Below the pieces are notes generated by a model. The model did no database searches. It saw only the letters and a list, made by a program, of their open reading frames with translations, and was not told the DNA's origin. DNA of 53,170 bases from an uncultured Oscillatoriales cyanobacterium (lineage in GTDB: Bacteria > Cyanobacteriota > Cyanobacteriia > Cyanobacteriales > Microcoleaceae). Position 1 is the first letter of the stretch. Each line of letters opens with the position of its first letter. The translations under genes and the position numbers were made by a program. Shown here in pieces: positions 26,289-35,150 of the stretch. The stretch is taken from the NCBI GenBank assembly GCA_903893625.1, contig CAITND010000232.1, forward strand, positions 1 through 53,170, given 5' to 3'.

Positions 26289-27188
26289 TTATTTTCTAAT
26301 CCAACCATTAACTGTAAATCGACTATCAGCAAATTGTTTAGAGGGACAATGAACGGGTAAAACTTCGTGCATTAAACCGCTATAAAAAAAGACAATTCGA
26401 TTATTGAGAGGTTCTATCGTTTGAAAATTTTCTAATTTAGAATAATAATATTCTCCTTGCCATTTCGTATCATACATCACTAATTCTCCTCCTGTAAAGG
26501 CTTTCGGTTCTTGATGGAAATAATAAACATAGGTTAAGGTTCGAGTTTCATCTCGTGCGGAACCATTATCATTATGAACGCGGAAATAATGACCATTATT
26601 ATGGGCTGTGAGTTGAGCATCAATATGAGTAATTGGAAACGGAGGAATATTCAGTTCTTCCAATGCTTTCCAGAACACAGCCTTGACTCGATTTAGAATA
26701 ATATTGGCAAAATCTGGATCATAATACAACACAAGAGAATCCCGATGTTCGGGATAGTCTGATGTATTTGTTGCGGGGCCAGTTAATTGAAATTTCTGCT
26801 CATTTTTTAAAGCGTAGTCGAGAAGTTTTTGATGTTCTTCCGGGGATAAAAAATTATCAAGTTGCCAATATTTAATTTTAAAAATTTCAGCTTTAGGCGT
26901 AGTAGGAAGAACAGGAGTTTGAGTTTTAATAAAAATCGGGGGTTCTGTAATGACTCCCACTAAAGAATCACTAGAAAACCATAGGGCTTGCTGCTGTCCA
27001 TTGACAGGAATTTGAAATAGTTTAGGAGGTTCATCTTGATTTTTTTCTGTCCGATGAACCACTGCATTCAATAAATTTAACAGCAAGGGAGAATTAGAGG
27101 GTAATGTGATCCCATATTGATAGCCACCGAGAAGAAGCAAGGTAACGCTAATATTTTGAATAGATGGCTTTGGTGTGAAACTGTCCAT
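26289..27188 (-). CDS. 2-oxoglutarate/Fe(II) oxygenase, prolyl 4-hydroxylase-like
   Basis: The C-terminal 190 residues form a P4H-type double-stranded beta-helix dioxygenase. The iron ligands are H205 and D207 in FRVHNDNG and H274 in GLMHEVLPV, with R288 as the likely 2-oxoglutarate anchor. The first 100 residues are a separate region (QNISVTLLLLGGYQYGITLP and onward) that I do not recognise. ATG at 27188. Prolyl 4-hydroxylases modify peptides, but bacterial relatives act on varied targets, so the substrate is unknown. It is convergent with ugd and is probably an independent gene. Confidence 0.83.
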   Translation of the reverse strand: MDSFTPKPSIQNISVTLLLLGGYQYGITLPSNSPLLLNLLNAVVHRTEKNQDEPPKLFQIPVNGQQQALWFSSDSLVGVITEPPIFIKTQTPVLPTTPKAEIFKIKYWQLDNFLSPEEHQKLLDYALKNEQKFQLTGPATNTSDYPEHRDSLVLYYDPDFANIILNRVKAVFWKALEELNIPPFPITHIDAQLTAHNNGHYFRVHNDNGSARDETRTLTYVYYFHQEPKAFTGGELVMYDTKWQGEYYYSKLENFQTIEPLNNRIVFFYSGLMHEVLPVHCPSKQFADSRFTVNGWIRK

Positions 27189-27625
27189 ATTTTAACTTGA
27201 ATTCCTGAAAAGCCACTGGAAAGATTGGTGTTGATCTTAATTTTAATCCGATACTGCTCCTGATCACTTCAAGAATTTTAATCATACATAACCTTTGTCC
27301 CCACGCCCTACCCCCTGAACCAGGGGAATGTCCCTGTCCCTCCCAATGTACTGACAGTAAAAACCGTAATAGTCATTACCATCAAATCCTTGATTTTGCG
27401 GGAATTACTGCCTAAAAGTTTAATTTATTGTCACCGAATATGAGCAGTACAATTGCGGAAATTCAAGGCAAACTGTAAGATTACGGAATAATTTTTTCCG
27501 AATAAATACGGATTTTTTTTGAGGAAAGACCTGATAGGATAAAAACAAATAAATTCAACACTCCTGTTGAATTAAATTGTTCCCTATTGTCAACGATAGT
27601 CCCAATTTTTGGTTGAAAAAGTTCA
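27189..27625. other. 437-bp gap between the oxygenase and HTH genes
   Basis: This divergent intergenic region holds a CCCCTG-AAC-CAGGGG hairpin at 27312-27326, a CGGAA/TTCCG dyad near 27485, and a perfect AATTCAAC/GTTGAATT dyad at 27552-27573 about 50 bp upstream of the HTH gene. The last could be an autoregulatory operator. No ORF or RNA gene is supported. Confidence 0.6.
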
Positions 27626-27823
27626 ATGTTAAGACAATCTGATGTAGCGCGAATTTTAGGAGTTTCCCATCAACGAGTCTCTCAATTGAGACTCAGGCAT
27701 CGTATTGAGTTTGCTTGGGATGAGAACTTAGCAACCTGGGTAACAACACCAGAAGAAGTTGAACATTTCTTAGAATGCCGATCCCAGCGTTCTGCTATTG
27801 TTTGTAGCCCAGAACCCTCCTGA
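27626..27823 (+). CDS. small helix-turn-helix DNA-binding protein
   Basis: The 65-residue protein begins MLRQSDVARILGVSHQRVSQLRLRHRIEF, a clear helix-turn-helix of the MerR/excisionase type. It continues with a short wing and WVTTPEEVEHFLE. It is probably a small transcriptional regulator. ATG at 27626; the ribosome-binding site is weak. It stands alone, convergent with a histidine kinase. A dyad at 27552-27573 lies upstream and might be its own operator. Confidence 0.75.
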   Translation: MLRQSDVARILGVSHQRVSQLRLRHRIEFAWDENLATWVTTPEEVEHFLECRSQRSAIVCSPEPS

Positions 27824-27845
27824 TCTCAAAACTATAAATCTATCT

Positions 27846-30611
27846 TCAGGCACTAGAAGATTGTACTTCTAAGCGTAGATTTGAATTCTGTCTAAACTCT
27901 TGTTTTAAAGGCAATTCGATCACAAATTCTGTTCCTTTTCCCGGTTCAGAATAGCAGAGAAGTTTGCCCTGATGTTTAGCAATAATTTGATAACTAATAG
28001 CTAATCCTAAACCTGTTCCCTTTCCAACAGGTTTTGTGGTAAAAAATGGTTCAAATAAACGGTGTTTTACCCGTTCTGTCATGCCATTTCCATTGTCAGC
28101 AATTCGGATCACAACTCGGTTCATTTCGTTTAATTCTGTGTGAATCCGAATGGTTGGGGAAGTGGAGGGAATATGCCATCCCGGAGCCGAGGAATTCAAG
28201 CACTGGGAAGGATGAATAAACTTAGATTCCCCTTCTAATAAGGCATCAATCGCATTACTGATCACATTCATAAAGACTTGATTCAACTGACCGGGATAAC
28301 ATTCAGTTTTCGGTAAGTTGCCATACTCTTTAATCACTTGAATCGGCGGATTGCGTTTTTCTCTTGGGTTTCCCCCTTGGGGGCGAAGCCGATGTTGTAA
28401 AATCAATAAAGTATTCTCTAACCCATCATGAATATTAACGGGTTTCATGTCGGCTTCATCCAAGCGAGAAAAATTACGGAGTGATAAAACAATTTCGCGG
28501 ATACGGTTGGTTCCCACTTCCATAGAAGATAAAATTTTGGGTAAATCATCGAGAATAAAATCTAATTCAATGGTTTCTTGGTGGTGTTGAATTTCGGCAA
28601 GAGGTTGGGGATAATACTGTTGATAAAGGGCGATTAATTGCAACAAGTCTTGGATATATTGACTGGCATAAGTAATATTGCCATAAATAAACGTGATCGG
28701 GTTATTAATTTCATGGGCAATTCCAGCGACTAATTGACCTAAACTAGATAATTTTTCGGTTTGAATTAGTTGAGCTTGAGCTTGTCCTAATTCTCTTAAA
28801 GTGAGTTCTAATTGTTCAGCTTTAGCTCGTTCTCTGGCTTCGGATTGACGTAAAGCTGCTTCTGTTTTTTTGCGATCGCTAATATCTTTAACCGTTCCCG
28901 TCATCCGAATGGGTTGTTGCTGTTCATTTCGCACCACAACTTTACCATGATTAAGAATCCATTTCCATTCCCCCGAACGGCTTAACATTCGATGTTCCAT
29001 TTCACAAAATTGCGTTTTTCCCTCTAAATGTTGTTTGAGAAATTCAATCACTTGATCTCGATCTTCGGGATGCACTAACTTTAACCAAGATCTGGCTTTC
29101 CCGTGAATTTCGGTGACATCATAGCCTAACATGGAACTCCATTGAGGACTAAAATAAACCTCTCCAGTAATTAAATTCCAATCCCATAATCCTTGATCGG
29201 TTCCGGCTAAGGCTAATTTTAATCGTTCTTCGCTGGCTTTCAAGGCTTCCGAGGCTTGACGCTTTTCTGTAATATCAAAAATCGCCCCATTTAACCAACA
29301 GGTTGACTCTTCCTCTGTGGAAATAGCTTGTCCTTTTTCATAAACCCAGCGAATAGTTCCATCCACACCGATTAAGCGGTATTCTAAAATATAAGGTTGT
29401 CGAGTTTCCAAACTAACCTGAATCTTTCGCTTGACTTTATCAATATCATCAGCATGAATAATACTGCTAAAGGATCGGACTCGATTTTGAATAAAATCTG
29501 CGGCTGCATATCCGGTAATGACTTCAATTCCTTGACTGAGAAAAACCATCAGCCGATCTTCTTCCAAAATCCCTCGATAAACTGCACCCGGAATATTAGA
29601 AACTAAGGAGCGAAATTCCCCTTGACGTTCGCGTAATGTCCGTTCAATTTGTTTGCGATCGCTAATATCTCGTGCAAAGGCACATTGATATTCTTTGCCA
29701 TTAAAATTCAGATGACTAATCGTAATTTCAACGGGAAAAATCCGGTTATGTTTGGTGCGATGCCGAGCTTCAATATTCAAGGAACCGCAACGCCGTAAAA
29801 TTTTCCAATGTAATGACCAAGAAGATTCAGGAAAATCGGGGTTAATATTATGAATGGTCAGGTTTAACAATTCTTCGGGTGCATAACCCAAAGAACGACA
29901 AGCGGCATCATTGACATATAAAATGTGTCCATCTTCCCCCACCCAAAAAATAGCATCGGCGGCTTTATCAATGGAAAATTTAGTCAGTTTTAAAATTTCT
30001 TCCAGGGGTTGATGGGGCTCTAATTTAAACGGAAAAGTAGCATCCAGTTTAAATAAATGTGAAAAATTTAATCGCAGTTTATCTAATGTGGAATAGGTTT
30101 GAGAGGAGACAACTTTATGTTGACAAAGATCACAAGCATTTAAAGGGACAACGGATTGTATGGCTGGGGAGGATTGAGTGATCATCCGAATCACCCCCCC
30201 CACACTGAGTAAAAATAGGAACGTGATCACTCCTTGGCCTACTCCTAACCCTCGCCTCCACGTCAACAGGTGCATCAGATGTAAAGTGCCATCAGCAATT
30301 AAACCGAATGCTAAAACCTGCCAAAGTTTCAACTGCCATTGAAAGTTTAAAGACTTGAAGGAAAAGGGTTTCAAGACTCGACCCACCCAGGAGGTTGACG
30401 GTAAATTCCGGGAGATCTGTAGATCAGGGAGCGTTTGCCGATGATTAATCAGCAACAACGCTAAACCATAGTGAGCTAAAACTATCAGCCATTCCGAACC
30501 GAGAATATACGGTTGTATGGGAATATTGCTAACAGCAATCGGGTAACAGGATGGTGAAAATCCAGGTAAAATCATGATATTTTCAAAAAAGGCTTTAAAA
30601 AATTCAAACAT
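27846..30611 (-). CDS. membrane-bound PAS-domain hybrid sensor histidine kinase (no receiver)
   Basis: The 921-residue protein has three hydrophobic helices in the first 155 residues (such as WLIVLAHYGLALLLI and GVITFLFLLSVGGVI). Three PAS domains follow (about 205-330, 335-460, 465-590), each ending in a DIS/DIT-x-x-K PAC segment, then a short coiled coil. The kinase core has the H-box AGIAHEINNP (H633), an N-box NVISNAIDALLEG, a G1 box DNGNGM and a G2 box GKGTGLGL. ATG at 30611. No receiver domain or response regulator is adjacent, so the partner and signal are unknown. Confidence 0.92.
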   Translation of the reverse strand: MFEFFKAFFENIMILPGFSPSCYPIAVSNIPIQPYILGSEWLIVLAHYGLALLLINHRQTLPDLQISRNLPSTSWVGRVLKPFSFKSLNFQWQLKLWQVLAFGLIADGTLHLMHLLTWRRGLGVGQGVITFLFLLSVGGVIRMITQSSPAIQSVVPLNACDLCQHKVVSSQTYSTLDKLRLNFSHLFKLDATFPFKLEPHQPLEEILKLTKFSIDKAADAIFWVGEDGHILYVNDAACRSLGYAPEELLNLTIHNINPDFPESSWSLHWKILRRCGSLNIEARHRTKHNRIFPVEITISHLNFNGKEYQCAFARDISDRKQIERTLRERQGEFRSLVSNIPGAVYRGILEEDRLMVFLSQGIEVITGYAAADFIQNRVRSFSSIIHADDIDKVKRKIQVSLETRQPYILEYRLIGVDGTIRWVYEKGQAISTEEESTCWLNGAIFDITEKRQASEALKASEERLKLALAGTDQGLWDWNLITGEVYFSPQWSSMLGYDVTEIHGKARSWLKLVHPEDRDQVIEFLKQHLEGKTQFCEMEHRMLSRSGEWKWILNHGKVVVRNEQQQPIRMTGTVKDISDRKKTEAALRQSEARERAKAEQLELTLRELGQAQAQLIQTEKLSSLGQLVAGIAHEINNPITFIYGNITYASQYIQDLLQLIALYQQYYPQPLAEIQHHQETIELDFILDDLPKILSSMEVGTNRIREIVLSLRNFSRLDEADMKPVNIHDGLENTLLILQHRLRPQGGNPREKRNPPIQVIKEYGNLPKTECYPGQLNQVFMNVISNAIDALLEGESKFIHPSQCLNSSAPGWHIPSTSPTIRIHTELNEMNRVVIRIADNGNGMTERVKHRLFEPFFTTKPVGKGTGLGLAISYQIIAKHQGKLLCYSEPGKGTEFVIELPLKQEFRQNSNLRLEVQSSSA

Positions 30612-30882
30612 TGGTTTTAAATTGCCGATGATTAAATGAGGCTATAACAGAGTTGACCCGCTTTTTGCGGAAAAAGCTGTGATCTTCTGTTGTACCAACC
30701 TGAACCTGCGAACTCTGTTACGCTGGTTTTATTGTAAGAAATTATTTAACGTTATTCTATAAATTCATCAAAATTGTTATAGTTTTGTAGAGTTATCTAA
30801 AGTTTTCTATCATTTTCAGATGTTGTGAATTTAAACGGTGAGCAGAGCAGTACCTTGATGATGGGGCTTTTTAACTGAAGAG

Positions 30883-31926
30883 CTAAATAGATTCAGAAGC
30901 AGGGTTTTGTAAAATGGCGATTAAGGATTTGAAAAAACTGGCTAGGGGAACAGCAACAATTAATCCGAGAAAACCTGCAATTCTAGCACCGATTAATAGG
31001 GATAGTAAAATTAAAACCGGGTTTAATCCTGTGAATCCTCCTAATAATCGGGGAGCAATACCATTTTCTATAATTTGATCAACTATAATTGCTGCAATTA
31101 AAACTTTTACCCCTAACCAAATACTATTTAATGCGACTAAAAAGCAGACTAAACTAATTCCTAAACTGGCTCCAAATGGAAATAAACCCATCACCCCAAT
31201 GGCTATGCCAAATAATAACCCAAAGGGAACCCGAATAATCAGAAACGCTAGGGTCATAAATATTCCCAAGAGTCCAGCAACGGAGGCTTGACCAATTAAA
31301 TAATTCTTAAAGTTTGTTCTTAATGCCGTGCGAATCGGGAGGCGAATTTTAGTTGGAAATAGTTGATAGAAATCATCCCAAAGCTGATCACCATGTAACA
31401 ATAGATAAAACGTCATCGCTGCGGTAATCACGACATCTAATACCCGACTAAAAACCGTTAGCACCCCGCCAATTACATCTCCTCCTAAACTCTGAACTTG
31501 ATTCGATAATTTTTCTAAAAGTTGAACAGTTACGCCTCCGACATTTACCGGAATATTACGACTCATCGCCCAAGCTTCAAAGGTTTTAATTTGTTGGGTT
31601 CCTGATTCAATCCAACTAGGAAGACGTTCTAATAAAGTATTAAACTGTTGAATAATCATCGGGATGAGGGTAATTCCCAAAATGATGAAAATAATTAACG
31701 TGATCAATAAAACCACTAAAATTGCGATTGTCCGTCTGATTCCATAGCGTTGTAACCGTTGTACAGGATAATCCAAAAGAAATGATAACAGGGTAGCAGT
31801 CACAAAAATATTAATAATCGGTTTAAAGTAGTCTAATGTTAGTAATAATAGCCAACCGTTTAAAACAAAGGCTGGAATTGCTAAGACTATGACTAATAAT
31901 CGGAGCCAAGAGTTTTTAGTATTCAT
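30883..31926 (-). CDS. AI-2E family (PerM-type) membrane transporter
   Basis: The 347-residue integral membrane protein belongs to the AI-2E/UPF0118 family, whose members include autoinducer exporters and Na+/H+ antiporter-like proteins. The typical pattern is visible: N-terminal paired hydrophobic helices, a soluble middle (ERLPSWIESGTQQIKTF), then VFSRVLDVVITAAMTFYLLL, and C-terminal helices with PRLLGGFTGLNPVLILLSLL. The frame opens at TTG 31938, but the ATG at 31926 is preferred. The substrate is not predictable from sequence. It is divergent from the APC permease. Confidence 0.85.
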   Translation of the reverse strand: MNTKNSWLRLLVIVLAIPAFVLNGWLLLLTLDYFKPIINIFVTATLLSFLLDYPVQRLQRYGIRRTIAILVVLLITLIIFIILGITLIPMIIQQFNTLLERLPSWIESGTQQIKTFEAWAMSRNIPVNVGGVTVQLLEKLSNQVQSLGGDVIGGVLTVFSRVLDVVITAAMTFYLLLHGDQLWDDFYQLFPTKIRLPIRTALRTNFKNYLIGQASVAGLLGIFMTLAFLIIRVPFGLLFGIAIGVMGLFPFGASLGISLVCFLVALNSIWLGVKVLIAAIIVDQIIENGIAPRLLGGFTGLNPVLILLSLLIGARIAGFLGLIVAVPLASFFKSLIAILQNPASESI

Positions 31927-32095
31927 TAAACCATTCAATTCTTAAAATTTGATTAAAATTAGGGGGCGATCGCTCCCTTTACCCTGTCCAATTGTTAATC
32001 AGATCACAGGAAATGAGGAGAGGGATTTCTGATCCTGTAGAATACCTCAATCATAAAGTTTTTTATGGCATCTCAATTGACCCCTTTAGGTGTTT

Positions 32096-33931
32096 ATGTC
32101 AACCCTATCTCGAATTAATCGTTTTCTACTGGGTAAACCCTTACCAACCAGCGCTTATGCCCATGAACGACTGACAAACTTTGCCGCCTTAGCAATTTTA
32201 GCCTCTGATGCGTTGTCTTCTGTGGCCTATGCAACGGAAGAAATTCTCTTGGTTTTAGTCACCGCCGGAAGTAGTGCTTTAGGAATATCTTTGCCGATTG
32301 CGGGGGGGATTATTCTACTTTTGTTTGTGATTACATTATCCTATCGGCAAACGATTCGGGCCTATCCTCAAGGGGGAAGTGCCTATTTAGTGGCGAAGGA
32401 AAATCTCGGTGTGCACGCAGGGTTAGTGGCGGCGGCTTCTTTATTAATTGATTATGTCCTGACCGTTACCGTCAGTATTTCCGCCGGAATTGCTGCGTTG
32501 ACTTCTGCTATTCCTGCCCTCAACTCCTTCACCATTGAACTATGTTTAATTGCGGTTGTGCTATTAATGGTGGCGAACTTACGCGGGCTAAGGGAAGCGG
32601 GGCGGATTTTTATGCTCCCGACCTATAGTTTTGTGATTAGTGTGTTTATCTTAATCGGTTTGGGTTTGTATAAATATGCAACGGGTCAGGTAGTAGCTAC
32701 TGTCCCCATACTTCCGATAGCCCAACCCTTAAGTCTGTTCTTGATTTTACGAGCGTTTTCGGCTGGATGTACCGCTTTAACTGGGGTTGAGGCGATTTCG
32801 GATGGGGTTTTAGTGTTTAAACCCCCGGAATGGAAAAATGCTCGCACCACATTATTGTGGATGGGGGGAATTTTAGGGTTAATGTTTATTGGGATTACCT
32901 ACTTAACCCAGGCTTATCATATTATTCCAGAAGAAGGACAAACAACGGTTTCTTTATTAGCACGAGAAGTTTTTGGGAATGGTTTTTTCTACTATTTTCT
33001 GCAAATTGCCACCTTATTTATTTTATTGTTAGCTGCCAATACCAGTTATGCAGATTTCCCGCGACTGTCTTATTTAGTTGCACGAGATGGATTTTTACCC
33101 CGTCAGTTATCCTTATTAGGCGATCGCTTAGTCTATTCTAATGGGATTCGTTTATTAAGTCTATGTGCTGCCATTTTAATCATTATTTTTAAAGGGCAAG
33201 TTAACGCTTTAATTCCCCTTTATGCCGTGGGAGTCTTTACCTCCTTTACTCTATCTCAATTGGGCATGGTCATCCATTGGTTTAAGGAAAAAACCTCTGG
33301 CTGGCGACAAAGTGCAGTTATGAATGGTTTAGGAGCTTTAACAACGGCTGTTGTTTTAGGGGTAATTGTTACCACTAAATTTTTATTGGGAGCTTGGTTA
33401 GTGGTGTTAGCAATTCCTTTATTAGTGATGTTGTTTTTAAATATTCATCGTCACTATGAAAGTATTGCTAAACATTTTCGCTCTCAGGATCTTTCCCCCT
33501 ATCGTTGTCCTTTACCCGCCCCAGATACAGCGATTAAACATTCTGCTGTTGTTTTAGTCGGACAGTTAAATCGAGGTACCTTAGAAGCCTTAGATTATGC
33601 TCGTTTAATCGCACAGGAAATTGTAGCGATTCATGTTGATATTGGCACAACCAATCATGCCGCTTTGCGACGACGATGGGATGATTTAGAAATTCATGTT
33701 CCCTTGGTGATTTTGGATTCTCCTTACCGTTCAGTAGTGCAACCGATTTTAGATTTTGTTAATGAATTTGAAGCTGAACGTCCTAGCAGTTTTTCAACGG
33801 TGATTATTCCTATTATTGTCACCCATTATTGGTGGGAAGAACTCTTACATAACCAAACGGCTTTATTTATTCGCCAAGCTTTGCGGAGTAATCAATGTCG
33901 GATTGTCACGACGGTACGATACTATGTTTGA
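32096..33931 (+). CDS. APC-superfamily amino acid permease
   Basis: The 611-residue protein has about 12 hydrophobic helices and the APC-type N-terminus (LTNFAALAILASDALSSVAYATEEIL), followed by ITLSYRQTIRAYPQGGSAYLVAKENLG. The C-terminal 140 residues are soluble with a UspA-like strand pattern (AVVLVGQLNRGTLEALDYAR). This permease-plus-soluble-tail type is often listed as an amino acid or potassium-type transporter. The frame opens at GTG 32090, but ATG 32096 with AGG upstream is preferred. A convergent terminator follows. Confidence 0.87.
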   Translation: MSTLSRINRFLLGKPLPTSAYAHERLTNFAALAILASDALSSVAYATEEILLVLVTAGSSALGISLPIAGGIILLLFVITLSYRQTIRAYPQGGSAYLVAKENLGVHAGLVAAASLLIDYVLTVTVSISAGIAALTSAIPALNSFTIELCLIAVVLLMVANLRGLREAGRIFMLPTYSFVISVFILIGLGLYKYATGQVVATVPILPIAQPLSLFLILRAFSAGCTALTGVEAISDGVLVFKPPEWKNARTTLLWMGGILGLMFIGITYLTQAYHIIPEEGQTTVSLLAREVFGNGFFYYFLQIATLFILLLAANTSYADFPRLSYLVARDGFLPRQLSLLGDRLVYSNGIRLLSLCAAILIIIFKGQVNALIPLYAVGVFTSFTLSQLGMVIHWFKEKTSGWRQSAVMNGLGALTTAVVLGVIVTTKFLLGAWLVVLAIPLLVMLFLNIHRHYESIAKHFRSQDLSPYRCPLPAPDTAIKHSAVVLVGQLNRGTLEALDYARLIAQEIVAIHVDIGTTNHAALRRRWDDLEIHVPLVILDSPYRSVVQPILDFVNEFEAERPSSFSTVIIPIIVTHYWWEELLHNQTALFIRQALRSNQCRIVTTVRYYV

Positions 33932-33936
33932 TTGAC

Positions 33937-33971
33937 AATCCTCCGCCAAGCTTAAGCTGTGGCGGAGGATT
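33937..33971. terminator. bidirectional stem-loop terminator
   Basis: AATCCTCCGCCA (33937-33948) pairs with TGGCGGAGGATT (33960-33971), and the inner AGCTTAAGCT extends the stem with one bulged G. It lies between the convergent APC permease and UspA genes and is followed by CTTTG on the right, fitting a bidirectional terminator. Confidence 0.85.
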
Positions 33972-34000
33972 CTTTGTTCAACAAATCAACATCAATAATC

Positions 34001-34474
34001 TTAATCTTCAGGTTGCTGTACTACTAATACAGAACATTTAACATGATGCACCACATAATTACTCACACTTCCTAAAAATAATTCGGCTAATTCTGAACGG
34101 TTGCGTCTTCCCACAACCACTAAATCAGCCTCCCATTTTTTAGTCATTTCTCGAATCCAATATCCCGCTTCTCCCACCTGATATTCGGTTTCAATAGAAA
34201 CTCCTTGCTGTTGGGCATAATTAACAAAAGTTGACAACCATCCCGAAACTTCATTAATTTCTTGTTCAATTAATTCATGTTGAATTTGTGCCACCTGGTT
34301 TAATCTTTGACCATATAAATCCCCTGGGGAACCTAAAATCATCGGGGATACACTAATACAATGAAACAGTTTTAACTGGCTTTTATAAACTTTAGCTAGT
34401 TGTAAACCTTGATGAAAGACAAACTCTGCTTGGGGAGTTCGGTCAATTGAAACTAAAATTTTTTGATAGTCCAT
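34001..34474 (-). CDS. universal stress protein, UspA family
   Basis: The 157-residue protein has the UspA fold signature: MDYQKILVSIDRTPQAEFVF at the N-terminus and VVVGRRNRSELAELFLGSVSNYVVHHVKCSVLVVQ at the C-terminus. The latter holds the ATP-binding G-x2-(R)-x-G(9)S/T-type loop in a slightly altered form. Cytoplasmic stress proteins of this family bind ATP or other nucleotides. ATG at 34474 follows AGGAGGG. It is convergent with the APC permease, which itself carries a UspA-like tail; a functional link is possible but unproved. Confidence 0.9.
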   Translation of the reverse strand: MDYQKILVSIDRTPQAEFVFHQGLQLAKVYKSQLKLFHCISVSPMILGSPGDLYGQRLNQVAQIQHELIEQEINEVSGWLSTFVNYAQQQGVSIETEYQVGEAGYWIREMTKKWEADLVVVGRRNRSELAELFLGSVSNYVVHHVKCSVLVVQQPED

Positions 34475-35060
34475 ATCCTTGCCCTCCTTGATCTGTTTTG
34501 ATTACGTTATCGGTCAGAAGCTAAAATCTTTTATCCCAAAGTGGTTGATTCCTTATCCTCTATTTTAAACTCAACCCGACATTTTTTGACCGCAGAATGC
34601 TACAATTAAAGGTTGGGCGATCGCTGAATCTGCTCAACATCGTCCGACCTAATCCTTGTTGTTACTACCCAGTATTGTCAACAACCCACCACTGACTTGA
34701 GTACAAGTACAGTGGGGGCTTGAAATACAGCCCTAGTTGACCAGCCTAAGTCTTAACTGACTACGTTATTTAGGTCAAGACACCGGAGAATGCGTAGCTA
34801 GTTTTCCGCTCTGTCGCTTAGTATTAAACAGCTATTTGGGAGGCAGTGTACTAAGCCTAACAAGCCTTTATAACATTGGCGAAGCTAACATTACCCTAGA
34901 AATAGGAGGGGGAGAAATCCCCAAACTTAATTAAACGCCTCCAGGCGGGTCTAACCAGAACAATATCGGTAGCTTCTACCTGTAGAGTACGATTCAGGTA
35001 TGCCAAAAAGAATCACCACTTTTGAAGCGCAACGATTTCTTTTTTCTTTTGGAGATAATT
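34475..35060. other. 586-bp gap upstream of leuB
   Basis: The UspA promoter presumably occupies the left end. From about 34656 to 34998 the sequence is packed with short perfect hairpins (listed separately as a candidate RNA). The remainder is the leader of the small ORF and leuB. No full-length protein gene is seen. Confidence 0.7.
34656..34998 (+). ncRNA. candidate orphan structured RNA (HEARO/omega-RNA-like?)
   Basis: This stretch of about 340 bp holds consecutive perfect or near-perfect hairpins. They are TTGTTG/CAACAA (34656-34684), CCACTGACTTG with CAAGT-A-CAGTGG (34689-34715), GGGCT/AGCCC (34716-34733), TTGACC/GGTCAA (34737-34778), GCTTAGTA/TACTAAGC (34816-34856), GGGGA-GAAA-TCCCC with a GNRA tetraloop (34909-34922), CGCCT/AGGCG (34936-34947) and GGTAG/CTACC (34968-34980). 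No protein frame explains it. Such length and structure fit a large ncRNA. I suspect the HEARO/IsrB-IscB omega-RNA class, which occurs without its ORF in cyanobacteria, but this is not confirmed. A leuB leader element is the alternative. Strand is inferred. Confidence 0.45.
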
Positions 35061-35150
35061 ATGCAGAAGTATAAACCCCTATCCCCCTTTCCTCTCACTG
35101 CTAATCGGAGTACCGATTTAGCGCATGGCTCCAAGGGGGAAGAACGATGA
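35061..35150 (+). CDS. 29-residue upstream ORF overlapping the leuB start
   Basis: ATG at 35061 has GGAG with an eight-base spacing, the best ribosome-binding site in this leader. The frame encodes [20 protein letters not shown] followed by nine more residues. Its TGA stop at 35148-35150 overlaps the leuB ATG as ATGA, the classic arrangement for translational coupling. It may be a leader peptide that controls leuB translation. It has three Leu codons, not a dense run, so a leucine attenuator is not clear. It could still be a chance ORF. Confidence 0.4.
   Translation: MQKYKPLSPFPLTANRSTDLAHGSKGEER

Noticed and set aside
32065-32118. 17-codon upstream ORF overlapping the APC permease start
   Set aside because: It has an ATG but no good ribosome-binding site, no conserved feature and an out-of-frame overlap; it is probably chance.
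34656-34998. tmRNA, RNase P RNA or SRP RNA as identity of the structured region
   Set aside because: The hallmark sequences of these RNAs (tRNA-like ends, P4 helix core, GGAAG-type SRP loop) are not present.
35000-35074. 24-codon ORF after the structured RNA region
   Set aside because: The purine-rich AGG lies too close to its ATG and the peptide has no resemblance to IscB/IsrB or any known start; it overlaps the better small ORF at 35061.
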